Source: Halomonas sp. (GTDB taxonomy: Bacteria > Pseudomonadota > Gammaproteobacteria > Pseudomonadales > Halomonadaceae). Taken from it: a stretch of 64,000 bases of DNA. The notes under the pieces were generated by a model. That model worked only from the letters and a program-made list of their open reading frames with translations. It was not told the origin of the DNA and did not search any database. The DNA is taken from assembly GCA_018401555.1 (NCBI GenBank), contig JAGYKP010000084.1:186001-250000 (forward strand). Direction: 5' to 3'. The stretch's first letter is position 1, and each line of letters starts with the position of its first letter. This document shows positions 37,609-50,835 of this stretch, piece by piece. Both the position numbers and the translations under genes were made by a program.

Positions 37609-38855
37609 CCCTGCTGTGGATCGCCTTCGCCCTACTGCTGCTGCCGGCCCTGTGGCTGCTGGTGGCGCCTCTCAAGCGAGCCCGCGCGGTGCACGACGCC
37701 CAGCGCGATCATGAGACCAACGACCGCTCCGCGGATCAGAACGTGGCCATCTACCAGCGCCGCCTGGCCTCCCTGGAGGCCGCCTTCGAGCGTGGCGATA
37801 TCGGTCAGGCCAGTTTCGAGGAGGACCGCCTGGCGCTCGAGCGCAGCCTGCTCGAGGATACCGAGCGACTCAAGCGAGCCCCGCTCAAGGCCTCCGCCTC
37901 CGGGCGCCTGGCGGTGCCGCTGGTGATGCTGGCGGTGGTGGTGGCCAGCGTGCTCTGGTATCAGCACGAAGGCGCCGAGGGCGACCTGGCCCTGCTCGCC
38001 GTGCAGCAGGAGGTCATGGCCCATCCGGAGGGCTCGGCGCAGATGCTGATCGAGCGTCTCGAGGCGCAGGCCGCCCGCCAGCCGGAGAACCCCAACGTCT
38101 GGAGCATGCTGTTCCCGCTCTATCGCGACGGCGGTCAGGGGCGCGAGGCCATCGATGCCCTGGAGCGGCTGATCGAGATCGAGGGGCGCCATCCCTAGCT
38201 GCTGGCGCAGCTGGCCCAGATCGAGTTCTTCGTCGCCGGCCGCCGGCTGACCGACCGCGTACAGGAGTTGGTCGACGAGACCCTGGAGAAGAACTCCAGC
38301 GAGCCCACGGTGCTCGGCTTGCTGGGCATCGAGGCCTTCGACCGCGGTGCCTACCAGGAGGCGATCGACAACTGGCGGCGTGCCATCGCCGGCATGAGTG
38401 ATCCCGCCTCCGGTGAGGCCCTGCGCCAGGGCATCCAGATCGCCCAGCAGCGCCTGGGCCAGGAGCCCGAGGGTGACGTGGCGGTGGAGGAGGAGCCCCA
38501 GGGCCCCGGCATCCTGGCCCGCGTCAGCCTGGACGATGAGCTCGCCGGTCGTCTCGACGACAACACCCCGGTGTTCGTGGTCGCCCGGGACATGAACGGC
38601 GAACTGCCGCCGCTGGCCGTGGCCCGCCTGACCCTGGGCGACCTGCCTACCGAGCTGGTGCTCGACCAGCGCCACGCCATGTCGCCCCAGGCCAACCTCG
38701 GCCAGGTCGAGCAGGCACGCCTGGTGGTGCGCGTCTCCGAGAGTGGCCAGGCCACGCCCCAGCCCGGCGACATGTTCGGCCAGCGTGGTGGCGTCGCCGT
38801 GGGCGACACCGACGGCGAGCCGGTCGAGATCGTGATCGACAGCGTCGTCGATTGA
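37605..38855 (+). CDS. ccmI: Cytochrome c-type biogenesis protein CcmI (in-frame stop)
   Basis: Apocytochrome c chaperone with TPR repeats. Residues 1-100 hold two N-terminal helices and a coiled region (AIYQRRLASLEAAFERGDI, typical of CcmI). The TPR part follows (NPNVWSMLFPLYRDGGQGREAIDALERL). A TAG at 38196-38198 interrupts the frame, yet the same frame goes on (LLAQLAQIEFFVAGRRL...) through TPRs and a C-terminal domain to TGA 38853-38855. A CAG-to-TAG change would explain it (HP-Q-LLAQ). Unlike the other defects here this is a substitution, so it may be real or an error. Without it the protein is 416 aa, about normal. Confidence 0.85.
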
Positions 38856-38874
38856 ACGGAGTGGATCGCCCGCG

Positions 38875-41800
38875 ATGCGCCTGACCTCGATCCGCCTGGT
38901 GGGCTTCAAGTCCTTCGTCGACCCGGTCACGGTGCCCTTCGACAGCAACATGACCGCCATCGTCGGGCCCAACGGCTGTGGCAAGTCCAACATCATCGAT
39001 GCGGTGCGCTGGGTGATGGGGGAGTCGTCGGCCAAGACCCTGCGTGGCGAGTCCATGGCCGACGTCATCTTCAACGGCTCCACCGGGCGCAAGCCGGTGG
39101 GGCAGGCCGCCATCGAGCTGCGCTTCGACAATCGTGACGGCGCCATGGGGGGCCTGTATGCCCAGTACGCCGAGATCGCGGTGAAGCGCCAGGTCACCCG
39201 CGAGGGGCAGTCCAGCTACTTCTTCAACGGCCAGAAGTGCCGTCGCCGCGATATCGCCGACCTCTTCCTGGGCACCGGGCTGGGCCCGCGTTCCTACGCC
39301 ATCATCGGCCAGGGCATGATCTCGCGGTTGATCGAGGCGCGCCCCGATGAGTTGCGCGCCACCCTTGAGGAGGCCGCGGGGATCTCCAAGTACAAGGAGC
39401 GGCGCCGCGAGACCGAGAACCGCATGCGCCGCACCCAGGAGAACCTGGAGCGCCTGGAGGATATCCGCGAGGAGCTCGACAAGCAGCTCGAGCGACTCAG
39501 GCGCCAGGCCGAGGCGGCGCGCCGCTATCAGCAACTCAAGAACGAGGAGCACCGCGTCAAGGGCGAGCTGGCCCTGCTGCGGGCCCGTGCGCTACGTGCC
39601 AGCCAGGGCGAGGAGGAGAGCCGCGTCGGCGAGCTCGAGACCGCCGTGGAGCGTGAGGTGCTAGGGCTGCGCCAGTGCGAGACCCGCCTCGAGGAGGCCC
39701 GTGCCGACCACGATCGCCTGGCCTCCGAGCTCGATGCCGAGCAGTCGCGCTTCTTCGAGACCACCACCGCCATCGCTCGCCTGGAGCAGGACCTGGAGCA
39801 TGGCCGTTCCCGGGATGCCCAGCTGGCCCGCGACCTCGAGACGGCACGCCGCGAGCTGGCCGACCTCGAGCGTCTCGGCGAGGACGACGGCGAGCGCCTG
39901 GTCAGCCTCGACGAGCGTCTGGCGACCCTGGTCCCCGAGCGCGAGGAGCTCGCCGAGCGCCTCGAGGAGCTGGAGGCCGCCCTGGAGGAGGCCGAGCCCG
40001 AGGCGGAAGAGGCCGATGCCGCCTGGGAGACGTTCAGCGAACACTGGCGCGAGACCAGTCGTGAGGCCGAGCGCAGCCAGGATCGCCTGCGTGAGCTGGA
40101 GTCGCGCCTCGAGCGGCTCGACGCCGACCTTGCGCGCCGTCGCCAGCAGCAGCAGGAGCTGCCCGACCTGCAGGCCTTGACCGCCCAGCGCGACGAGATC
40201 GCCGAGCAGCTCGCCGAGCTCGAGCTCGAGCGCGAGGCGCTCGAGGATCGTCGCGATGCCCTGGCCCAGGCCCGGGAGGCCGCTCGCGAGACCTCGCGAA
40301 CCGCCGAGGCCGGACGCGAGGTCGAACGCCAGGCGCGCAGCGAACTGGCCGGTGAGCTGGCGTCGCTGGAGGCGCTGATCGAGGCGGGGCTGGCCGATCA
40401 TGACGAGGCACTGGACGCCCATCTTGCCGGGCATGGGCTCGGCGAGGCCCCGCGCCTCGGTGAATGCCTGGCGGTGACCCCCGGCTGGGAGGAGGTCGTC
40501 TCCTGGGTGCTGGCACCCTGGCTGCGCGCCCGGATGGCGCCACTCGACGACTGCTTGGAGGCCCTGGCGGCCTCGCCGGGGAGCTGGGGCTGGTCACGGC
40601 GAGCGAGTCTGCGGCACCGCCCGACAGCCTCGCCGCCCGGGTGGCGGGAGCCGGTGGTGCCGGCCAGTGGCTGGCGATGGTGCGCTGCGCGGAGAGTCGC
40701 GATGACGCCTGGTCGCGTCGCCACGAGCTGGCGCCTGGCGAGAGCCTGATCACCGCCGATGGCCTGTGGCTTGGGGCATGGCTGGGCACGTCGGCGGGGC
40801 AGCGGCGACGGCCCCGATGCGCTGCTCGTCAGCCGGCGCCGCCAGGCCGAGGTGCGCGAGCGCCTCGACGCCGTCGAGGCGCGCCTGGCCGATCATGAGG
40901 CACGCCTGGCGCTTGCCCTGGAGGAGGCCGAACGTGCCGATACGGACCTCGAGGCGTGTCACCAGGCGGAGCGCGACCTCGATCGCCGCCATCAGCAGCT
41001 CGCCGTGCAGGACAGCGGCCTGGCCAGTCGGCTCGAGCACCTGCAGGGCGCGCCGCCGAACTGAGCGAGGAGCTTGCCGGCCTCGGCGAGTCTCGCGAGG
41101 AGGCGCGCCTGGCCATCGATGAGGTGCGCGAGCAGTGGCAGGCCGCCATGGTGCGCCTGGAGGAGGGCGCCGAGCGCCGGGAACGCCTGGAGAGGCAGCG
41201 CCAGGCAGCCCGCGAACGGCTTGCCAGCCTGCGTGGCCAGCAGCGCCCGCTGGCCGACCAGCTGCAGCGCCTGGCCCTCGAGCAGGAGCGCCTGGCCGCT
41301 GAGCGGGCCGGTCTCGCCGAGCAGCAGGGGCGTGCGGGGGAGGCCCGGGAGCGTCTCCAGGGGCGCCTCGCGGAGCTGGAGGAGCAGCGTGAGCTGCTCC
41401 GCGAACCGGAGGAGGAGAGCCGCGAGCGCCTCGAGGCTGCTCGACCGGCGCGAGCGCGAGGCGCAGCCTCAATGCGGTGCGCGCCCGGGCCGCGGAACTG
41501 GTCGAGCGACTGCGCGAGGACGAGCAGGCCCGCCAGGGCCATGAGCGTGCGCTGGAGGGCATCCGCGAGCGTCTGCAGGAGTCGCGCATGCAGGTCCAGG
41601 CGCTGCGTCTGAAGGCCGAGGGCCAGGATGAACAGCTGCGGGAGCTGGGCCACGACGAGCAGGTCCTGGGCGAGTCGCTCGACCCCAATGCCACCGAGTC
41701 GGCCTGGCAGACTCGCCTCGAGGAGTTCGGCGAGCGCATCCGCCGCCTGGGTGCCATCAACCTGGCGGCCATCGAGGAGTACGACCAGCAGGCCGAGCGC

Positions 41801-42370
41801 CGCGACTATCTGGAGGCCCAGCACGCCGAGCTGAGCGAGGCGCTGGAGACACTCGACCGGGCGATTCGCCGCATCGACCAGGAAACCCGCAGTCGATTCC
41901 GGGACACCTTCGAGCGAGTCAATACGGGTCTGCAGGCACTTTTTCCGCGAGTCTTCGGTGGCGGAACCGCGTGGTTGACGCTGACCGGCGACGATTTGCT
42001 GGAGACCGGGGTTGCCATCATGGCGCGACCGCCGGGCAAGAAGAACAGCACCATTCATCTGCTCTCGGGGGGCGAAAAGGCGCTGACAGCCCTGTCGCTG
42101 GTATTCGCCATCTTCCAGCTCAACCCGGCACCCTTCTGCATGCTCGACGAGGTGGACGCCCCCCTGGATGATGCCAATGTGGGACGCTACGCCAGGCTGG
42201 TGAAGGAGATGTCCGAGAGCGTGCAGTTCATCTACATCACCCACAACAAGATCGCCATGGAAGCGGGCGAGAGGTTGATGGGGGTGACGATGCAGGAGCC
42301 GGGAGTCTCTCGGCTCGTGGCGGTGGATGTCGAAGAGGCCGCGGCACTCGCCGAGGCCTTGAACGCTTGA
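38875..42370 (+). CDS. smc: Chromosome partition protein Smc (about five frameshifts)
   Basis: ATP-driven coiled-coil protein that compacts and segregates chromosomes with ScpAB. N-terminal head: [11 protein letters not shown] and Walker [10 protein letters not shown]. Long coiled coils around a hinge (about 495-640), then the C-terminal head with signature [14 protein letters not shown] and Walker [15 protein letters not shown]. Single-base indels near 40568 (-1), 40799 (+1), 41047 (-1), 41437 (+1) and 41467 (+1) break the reading frame in the hinge and second coil. Correcting them gives 1164 aa, the family length. The smc-zipA-ligA order is that of Pseudomonas. Confidence 0.93.
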
Positions 42371-42587
42371 ATGAAAGCCCGAAAAGGGGTAACAAGGAAG
42401 CATCACATGTTGCAATGCATGGAAGCAGGGGGATCATCGAAGGGCGATTGCGAAGGGCAGGTTCGGCTTGGCGTGAAAAATCGCCGATGCTTGACAAATA
42501 AAAAAAGTGGCCCTTTTTTCGGCAATCGCGCTATGCTGGTGACGGACAACCATCTGGCATGGCGCCCTAGCGAAAGGCTGACGACCC

Positions 42588-44166
42588 ATGGAACTTAGAG
42601 AGTGGCTGATCATCCTGGGGTTGGCGCTGGTGACCCTCATCGTGGTGGATGGAGTGCGTCGCCTGCAGCGCCAACGACGAATTCCCCGCCTCGATGAGGT
42701 AGCGGAAGACGCCCATGGCACCGACCCCGACGAAGAGGCCCGTAAGGCCGAAATCAACTGGGAACTGCCCAACGGAGGGGCGCGAGTCGTCAGGCCCGCC
42801 GACTACAGCCGTGTGCAACCCAAACCCAAGCTCGAGCGCCAGGAGCACCCTGGCCCGTCGCGTGTGCTTTCCAGCTGGAAGGCTTCCGCCCCCAGCCAGG
42901 AGGCGCATGAGGCGGTAGCCGCCGATCGACAGCGCCGCGTGCTGCCGCTGGCGTCGCGCATCCCGCGTCATCGGTATCGGCCGAGAAGGCGAAAGAGGCG
43001 GCGTCACGCGACAGCGTGAGAAGCTCGGTCAGAGCGAGCCCGAGCCGCCACGTGGCTGCCGAAGAGCGCGACACCGAGGCTCGTGGCGCCCGGCAGCATG
43101 ACGAGAGCCCTCTAGAAGAGCGTCGCGAGCCGACCCTTGCCGCCTTCGAGGAAACCTCCCGATGCCGACTTCGCACCGGGCGAGCCGATGGCTGACGCCG
43201 GCGCCGAGCCCCTCGCCGCCGATCCCCGGGATCACGAGGATGCCGAGGACGACGAGCGCTACCGCCTGGTCGATTTCGATGGTGTCGGCGACTCCCTGAA
43301 GAGTGGCTCGAAGCGCATGGGTGCCTCGGTACAGCGCTTCGGGGCTTCGCTGCAGAAGAGCCTGGCCGAACGTCGCGAGCAGAAGCGCCAGGACAGGATC
43401 CGTCGCGAGGAAGAGAAGGCTCGCAAGGCGGCCGAGGAGTCCGAGCGCAAGCGCCAGGCCCAGGCCGAAGCCGAGTCTGCCCGGATCGCCCGTGAGGCCG
43501 AGCGTCGGCGCCTGGAGTCCGAAGCCGCCGCCGAGGATGGCGACGATCCGCTCTTCGCGCCGCGTCGGCAGGCCGATGAGGCGAACGATGCCATGGCGGT
43601 CGCCGAGGAGGAGGCCGTCGAGGCCTCCCGTCACAGCGACAAGGTGCGGATCCATCCGGTGCTGGAGAAGGCGCTGCGTCACGACGTGAGTGCGGAGCAT
43701 GCCCGACTGACCCTCAGCCAGGCCGAGGAGATCATCGTCATCTCGGTGATGGCCCGGGATGAAGAGGGCTTCTCCGGTACTGCGCTGCTCGACCTGATGC
43801 TGGCCTGTGGCCTGCGTTATGACCGCGAGATGGGGGTCTTCCACCGCTTCGAGACCGAGGATCCCCGAGAGCCGTCTGCAGTTCTCCATGGTCAATGGCG
43901 TCAAGCCCGGGACCTTCCCCATCGAGGCGATCGATGACTTCCGTACGCCGGGGATCACGCTGCTGATGCCGCTGCCGGGTGCCGAGGACTGCGGCGCCGC
44001 CTTCGAGGCCATGGTGGAGACCGCGATGGTCATCGTGCGTCACATGGGCGGCGAGCTGAAGGACGAGAACCAGAGCGTGATGACCGCCCAGACGGTGGAG
44101 TTCGCCCGCCAGCGCGTGCAGGAGTTCGTGCGCCGCAACCGCCTGCACCGCTATCAGGTAAACTAG
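42588..44166 (+). CDS. zipA: Cell division protein ZipA (about three frameshifts)
   Basis: Anchors FtsZ filaments to the inner membrane at the division site. N-terminal transmembrane helix (LREWLIILGLALVTLIVVDGV), a long charged linker with a strongly helical KR/E-rich stretch (about 43375-43525), then the FtsZ-binding domain (FHRFETEDPRE, FSMVNGVKPGTFP, GITLLMPLPG, TAQTVEFARQRV). Frame changes near 42945, 43150 and 43872. Corrected length about 525 aa, long because of the linker. ATG 42588 starts MELREWLII as in homologues. Confidence 0.9.
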
Positions 44167-44194
44167 CCGTAAGCCATAGCCGTGTAGCTGGAAG

Positions 44195-44227
44195 ACACCC
44201 CCCGTGAGGTAGCCCCACGGGGGGTGT
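44195..44227 (+). terminator. Hairpin after zipA
   Basis: ACACCCCCCGTG (44195-44206) pairs perfectly with 44216-44227 around a 9-base loop; the tail TGCTTTGG is only weakly T-rich. It lies 28 bases after the zipA stop. Confidence 0.6.
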
Positions 44228-44282
44228 TGCTTTGGTAAGCTAGTCGATCATCTTGCCTCGCGCCCCGAGGCCCACGCGATAG

Positions 44283-46652
<2,370 letters not shown>

Positions 46653-46697
46653 GGCGCAGCCCCCTCTACGGGCTGTCCCCGACGCCTCTCGCTGACT

Positions 46698-48711
46698 CTA
46701 CCTTCCTCGGATCAGGTCGCGGATCAGGCGCCGCCCCGGGTGCAGGTGGTCCACCAGCGGCTGCTCCAGGGGCAGCGGCTCGTCGCAGATCCGCGAGGCG
46801 AGCGGCTCGGCGCACAGCGGGGCGCTGGCCATGCCGCGGGAGCCATGGGCGGCGCTGACCCAGAGGCCCGCATGGTGGCCGCCGGGTGTCTCGGGGATGC
46901 GCGTCGCGTCCTTGGCCAGTACCGCGTACTCCTCCCGCCAGGCGTCGGCGTCGGGCACCGGGCCGCAGTAGGGCGTCTTGTCGGGGCTGGCCGCCCGGAC
47001 GCCGACCAGCGCGGTGAGCTTCTCGGGGGCCAGGTCGGCGCCGGCGTCGCGCAGGGCGGCGACGAAGTGCGGCAGGCCGCGCTCCAGCTCCTCCAGATTG
47101 GCGCGGTGGTCGACCTCGCGTTCGCCGGTATCGGTATCGCCAGGTCCGAAGGTGGCCCCGAAGTTGAGCACGCCGTCCGCCGCCGGAGGCATAGCCGCCG
47201 GCGCAGACCACCCGTCCCAGCCGAGGCGCCCCCGCGGGCAGCTCGAGCTGGCTGAGCTGGCCGCGAACCGGCTGCAGCGGCAGCGAGGCGGTCTGGGCGA
47301 AGGTGGCCGTCTCGACGGCGCCGGCGATGACCACCTGATCGGCCGCGAGCGGCTCGCCCGTTGCCATCTCCAGCATCCAGCCACTCTCCTGCTGGCGGAG
47401 AGCCGCCACCTCGCCGCGCCGGAAGGTGACGCCAGGCGTTGCTGCCAGGCGCACGCAGAGCTCCATGGGTCTGACCCAGGCGGCGTCGGGATAGTCCAGC
47501 GCCGGGGCATCGATCCTGACGCCGGCGGCGGCGCTGGCCGCCTCGGCATCCAGTCCCCGCACCACGCTCTCCGGCAGGGGGTGGTTGGCCAGGAAGCGTG
47601 CCTGACGCGCCTGCTCCTTCTCGTTCCGGGCCAGCTGCAGCACCCCGCTGGCCCGCCACAGCTCCTGCCGCGGGTCGAGCCATGCCAGCCAGCGGCGGCT
47701 GTGCAGGAAGCCGGCCAGGTAGGTACGGCTCTGCCGGTTGGTGTCGGCGGCGAGCTTGACGTAGAGGGCGCCCTGCAGGTGGGTGTTGCCGAGATCGGCG
47801 CGCGCGAAGCGGTCGATCAGGGTGACGGCGATGCCGCGCCGGGCCAGGGCGGCGGCGGCGCTGGCGCCGGCGATCCCTGCACCGATGACTGCCACATGGC
47901 GTGGCGGTCGGGCAGTCGGCGGCGTGAACCAGGGCGTCTGTCGCCGGCGCTCATCCACGGGAGGCGTGGCGATCTCGCCGCACAGCATCTCGCGCTTGCG
48001 CCCGAATCCCGGGGCCTTGCGCCAGGCGAAGCCGGCAGCGGCCAGGCCGCGCTTGACCACCCCGGCGCAGCTGAAGGTGGCGAAGGTGGCGCCCGGTCGT
48101 GAGCGGGCCGCCATGGCCTCGAAGAGTTCGGGCCGCCACATCTCGGGGTTCTTCGCGGGCGCGAAGCCGTCCAGGAACCAGGCGTCGACCCGGCCGGCGA
48201 GCAGCGCCAGGCGCTCGGCGGCGTCGCCCAGGTGCAGGTCCAGGGTGACCCGCTCGTCGAGCCATAGCCGATGCACGCCGGCCACCGGCTCGGGCCACTG
48301 CGCGACAAGCACCTCGCTGCGTTCAGCCAGGTCCGGCCAGGCGGCCAGCGCCCTCGCCAGATCCTCTCGGTCGAGCGGAAACTTCTCGGTGGAGACGAGG
48401 TGCAGCCGTGCCCCGGCCGGGGCATGGGCGTCGAAGCAGGCCCAGGCGCAGAGCATGTTGAGTCCGGTACCGAAGCCGGTCTCGCCGACCACGAAGGGGC
48501 GCGGCTCCCGCCACTCCCTGAAGCGCTCCGCCAGGCGATTGCCGGCGACGAAGACGTGCTCGGTCTCGGCGCGACCGTCATGCCGGGAGAAGTAGACGTC
48601 ATCGAAGGCAGGGGAGTGGGGGGCGGCCTCGCCGCTGGCATCGCTGCGCCAGTCGAGGCGGGGGGTCTCCAGGGCGGCGAGGGGCGGCAGGCCATCGGGG
48701 GCGGCGGTCAA
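46698..48711 (-). CDS. mnmC: tRNA 5-methylaminomethyl-2-thiouridine synthesis bifunctional protein MnmC (one frameshift)
   Basis: Completes mnm5s2U34 in tRNA. The N-terminal methyltransferase half shows VGETGFGTGLNMLCAW near 75-90 and WFLDGFAPAKNPEMW near 173-187. The C-terminal FAD oxidase half starts with the dinucleotide motif VAVIGAGIAGASAAAALARRG near 264-284. One surplus base near 47187 shifts the frame. After it the sequence resumes as DGVLNFGATFGPGDTD and ends ...LIRDLIRGR at TAG 46698-46700. Corrected length 670 aa, close to E. coli MnmC. Confidence 0.94.
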
Positions 48712-48804
48712 GGGGAGCTCCGGAAGCGTTCAAAATTTGATCGGTCGCGCCGCGGGGCCGGAGCCAGGGGGCTGGCGAAAGGCATCCGCGGCGTTTCAAC
48801 AGTG

Positions 48805-48841
48805 TTATCCACAGCGTCTGTGCAAAACCGGCTGTTGATAA
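48805..48841. promoter_or_regulatory. DnaA-box pair between mnmC and yciI
   Basis: A perfect consensus DnaA box TTATCCACA at 48805-48813 (plus strand) and a one-mismatch box TTATCAACA on the minus strand (48833-48841) face each other, 19 bases apart, in the 154-base gap between yciI and mnmC. They lie just upstream of mnmC, so DnaA could influence its transcription. Confidence 0.45.
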
Positions 48842-48865
48842 GCGGCCCTTTTCAGGCAGGCGCTC

Positions 48866-49165
48866 TCAGGGAAGCACCTTCTTGAAGGGCTTCACCGTGA
48901 CCCTGGCGTAGACGCCGGCGATCATGTAGGGGTCGGCGTCGGCCCAGGCCTGGGCCGCCTTGAGGCTGTCGAATTCGGCGACCACCAGGCTGCCGGAGAA
49001 GCCGGCCTCGCCCGGGTCCTCGCTGTCGATCGCCGGGTGGGGGCCGGCCATTACCAGGCGGCCGTCGTCGCGCAGCGCCTCGAGGCGTGCCAGATGGTCC
49101 GGGCGGGCGGCCAGTCGGCGCTCCAGGCTGTTGTTCACATCCTCGCTGATGATCGCGTAGAGCAT
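48866..49165 (-). CDS. yciI: YciI family protein
   Basis: 99 aa, single ferredoxin-like YciI/muconolactone-isomerase fold. Family features: [26 protein letters not shown] at the N terminus with the conserved [12 protein letters not shown], and [25 protein letters not shown] precedes ATG 49165. The biochemical role is not established. Next to PHP/YciO genes, as in many Pseudomonas genomes. Confidence 0.9.
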   Translation of the reverse strand: MLYAIISEDVNNSLERRLAARPDHLARLEALRDDGRLVMAGPHPAIDSEDPGEAGFSGSLVVAEFDSLKAAQAWADADPYMIAGVYARVTVKPFKKVLP

Positions 49166-49291
49166 GGGGTGGCTTCCTTCTGTGGGGCGGCATTGCCGAG
49201 GGGCGGGCGCCATGGGCCGGCATTGGATTGACCGGCATTGGCCAGGCGCGCACCATGGTAGGCCATTCTGACAAAGTCGCCGGTCGGCGTC

Positions 49292-50194
49292 ATGCCAATG
49301 CCTCCACTTCCCGTTCGCTTCGAGGGCGACCCCGAGCCCCTCCGCATCGATCTGCACATGCATTCCACCGCCTCGGATGGCGCCCTGCCGCCCGCCGAGG
49401 TGGTGGCGTTGTGTGCCGCGCGGGGCCTGACCCATATGGCGCTGACCGACCATGACACCCTGGAGGGTGTGGCGGAGGCGGCGGCGGCCGCCAGGCGCGA
49501 GGGCCTGGTCCTGATTCCCGGCACCGAGCTCTCCACCCAGTGGCGCGGCATCGGCATCCATGTGGTGGGGGCTGTTGCCCGACGGCGCCCAGGGCTCGCT
49601 GGTCGAGGGGCTGGCGGCCCAGGCCGTGGCGCGCGAAGCGCGCCGGGACCATCGCCGCGCGCATGGAGAAGGTCGGGCTCGCTGATGCCCTGGCCAGGGC
49701 CCGGGAGCAGGCCGGCAGCGAGCGTCCCCTGGGTCGCCCCGACTCGCCCGGGCGCTGGTCGCGGCGGGGCTGGTCCCCGATGTGGCGACCGCCTTCGAGG
49801 CACCTGGGCAACGGCAAGCCAGGCGACGTCAAGGCGCTGTGGCCGGGTCTCGCCGAGGCGGTGGGCTGGATTGTCGATGCCGGCGGCGTGGCCGTGCTGG
49901 CCCATCCGCTGCGCTACTCCCTGACGCGGCGCAAGCGCGGCCTGCTGCTCGATGACTTCGCCGCCGCCGGCGGCAGGGCGGCCAGAGCTGGTCGGCGGCT
50001 TCCAGAACCCCGACGTGACCCGCGACCTGGCGCGCCAGCTGCAGGAGCGCGGCCTCTATGCCTCCCAGGGCAGCGACTTCCACTTTCCCGGCGGCCACCT
50101 GGCGCCGGGCAGCATGAGCCCGGTGCCGCGCACCGCTACCCTACCGGTATGGACCCATCCGCGGCTGGCGCCGCGACTCAATTCAGGAGCGTGA
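49292..50194 (+). CDS. PHP-domain 5'-3' exoribonuclease, RNase AM/TrpH (YciV) family (several frameshifts)
   Basis: Metal-dependent PHP phosphoesterase; the E. coli member YciV (RNase AM) trims 5' ends of rRNA and short RNAs. The N-terminal metal site [11 protein letters not shown] (near 20-30) and TDHDTLEG are clear; later metal-ligand segments [10 protein letters not shown] and [10 protein letters not shown] lie near 49890 and 50065. At least four small indels between 49565 and 49980 scatter the middle over all frames. The C terminus ([14 protein letters not shown]) ends at TGA 50192-50194. Corrected length about 300 aa. yciO follows in 4 bases; this pair is conserved in gammaproteobacteria. 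Confidence 0.85.
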
Positions 50195-50198
50195 CCAC

Positions 50199-50823
50199 AT
50201 GAGCCAGTTCTTCCAGATCCACCCCGAGAACCCCCAGAAGCGCCTGATCGACCAGGCGATCGAGATCATCCGCGCGGGCGGCGTGGTGGCCTATCCCACC
50301 GACTCCGGCTACGCCCTGGGTTGCCACCTGGGCGAGAAGAAGGCCATCGACAAGATCAAGTGGCTGCGCTCCCTGGACGACAAGCACAACTTCACCCTGG
50401 TGTGCTCCGACCTCTCCGAGATCGGCACCTACGCCAAGGTGGACAACGCCGTGTTCCGCCTGCTCAAGGCCCATACCCCCGGCGCCTACACCTTTATCCT
50501 CAACGCCACCACCGAGGTGCCGCGCCTGCTGCTGCACCCCAAGCGGCGCTCCATCGGCGTGCGCGTTCCTGACCACGCCATCACCCACGCCCTGCTCGAG
50601 GCCCTCGGCGAGCCGCTGATGAGCGTGACCCTGATCCCGGTGGGCGAAGAGTTGCCGATGACCGATGCCGAGGAGATCCGCGAGCGCTTCGGCGCCCACC
50701 TCGACCTGATCATCGATGGCGGCGCCTGCCACCTGGAGCCCACCAGCGTTGTGGACCTGCGTGACCTGCCGCCGGTGATCCTGCGCGAGGGGCGCGGCGA
50801 CGTCGACACCCTTCCGCGAGTAG
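50199..50823 (+). CDS. yciO: YciO family L-threonylcarbamoyladenylate synthase-like protein (frameshift near the end)
   Basis: Sua5/YrdC/YciO fold. 207 aa after correction. Conserved MSQFFQIHPENPQKRLIDQA start, VVAYPTDSGYALGC near 30, KRRSIGVRVPDH near 120, and a C-terminal DGGACHLEPTSVVDL. YciO is related to the tRNA t6A synthase Sua5/TsaC, but its own role is not firmly known. As written the frame reads through into Arg/Pro-rich junk overlapping the next, convergent gene. Removing one base near 50808 gives the expected short ending PFRE and TAG 50821-50823. Confidence 0.88.
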
Positions 50824-50835
50824 GCCCGCGCGGCC

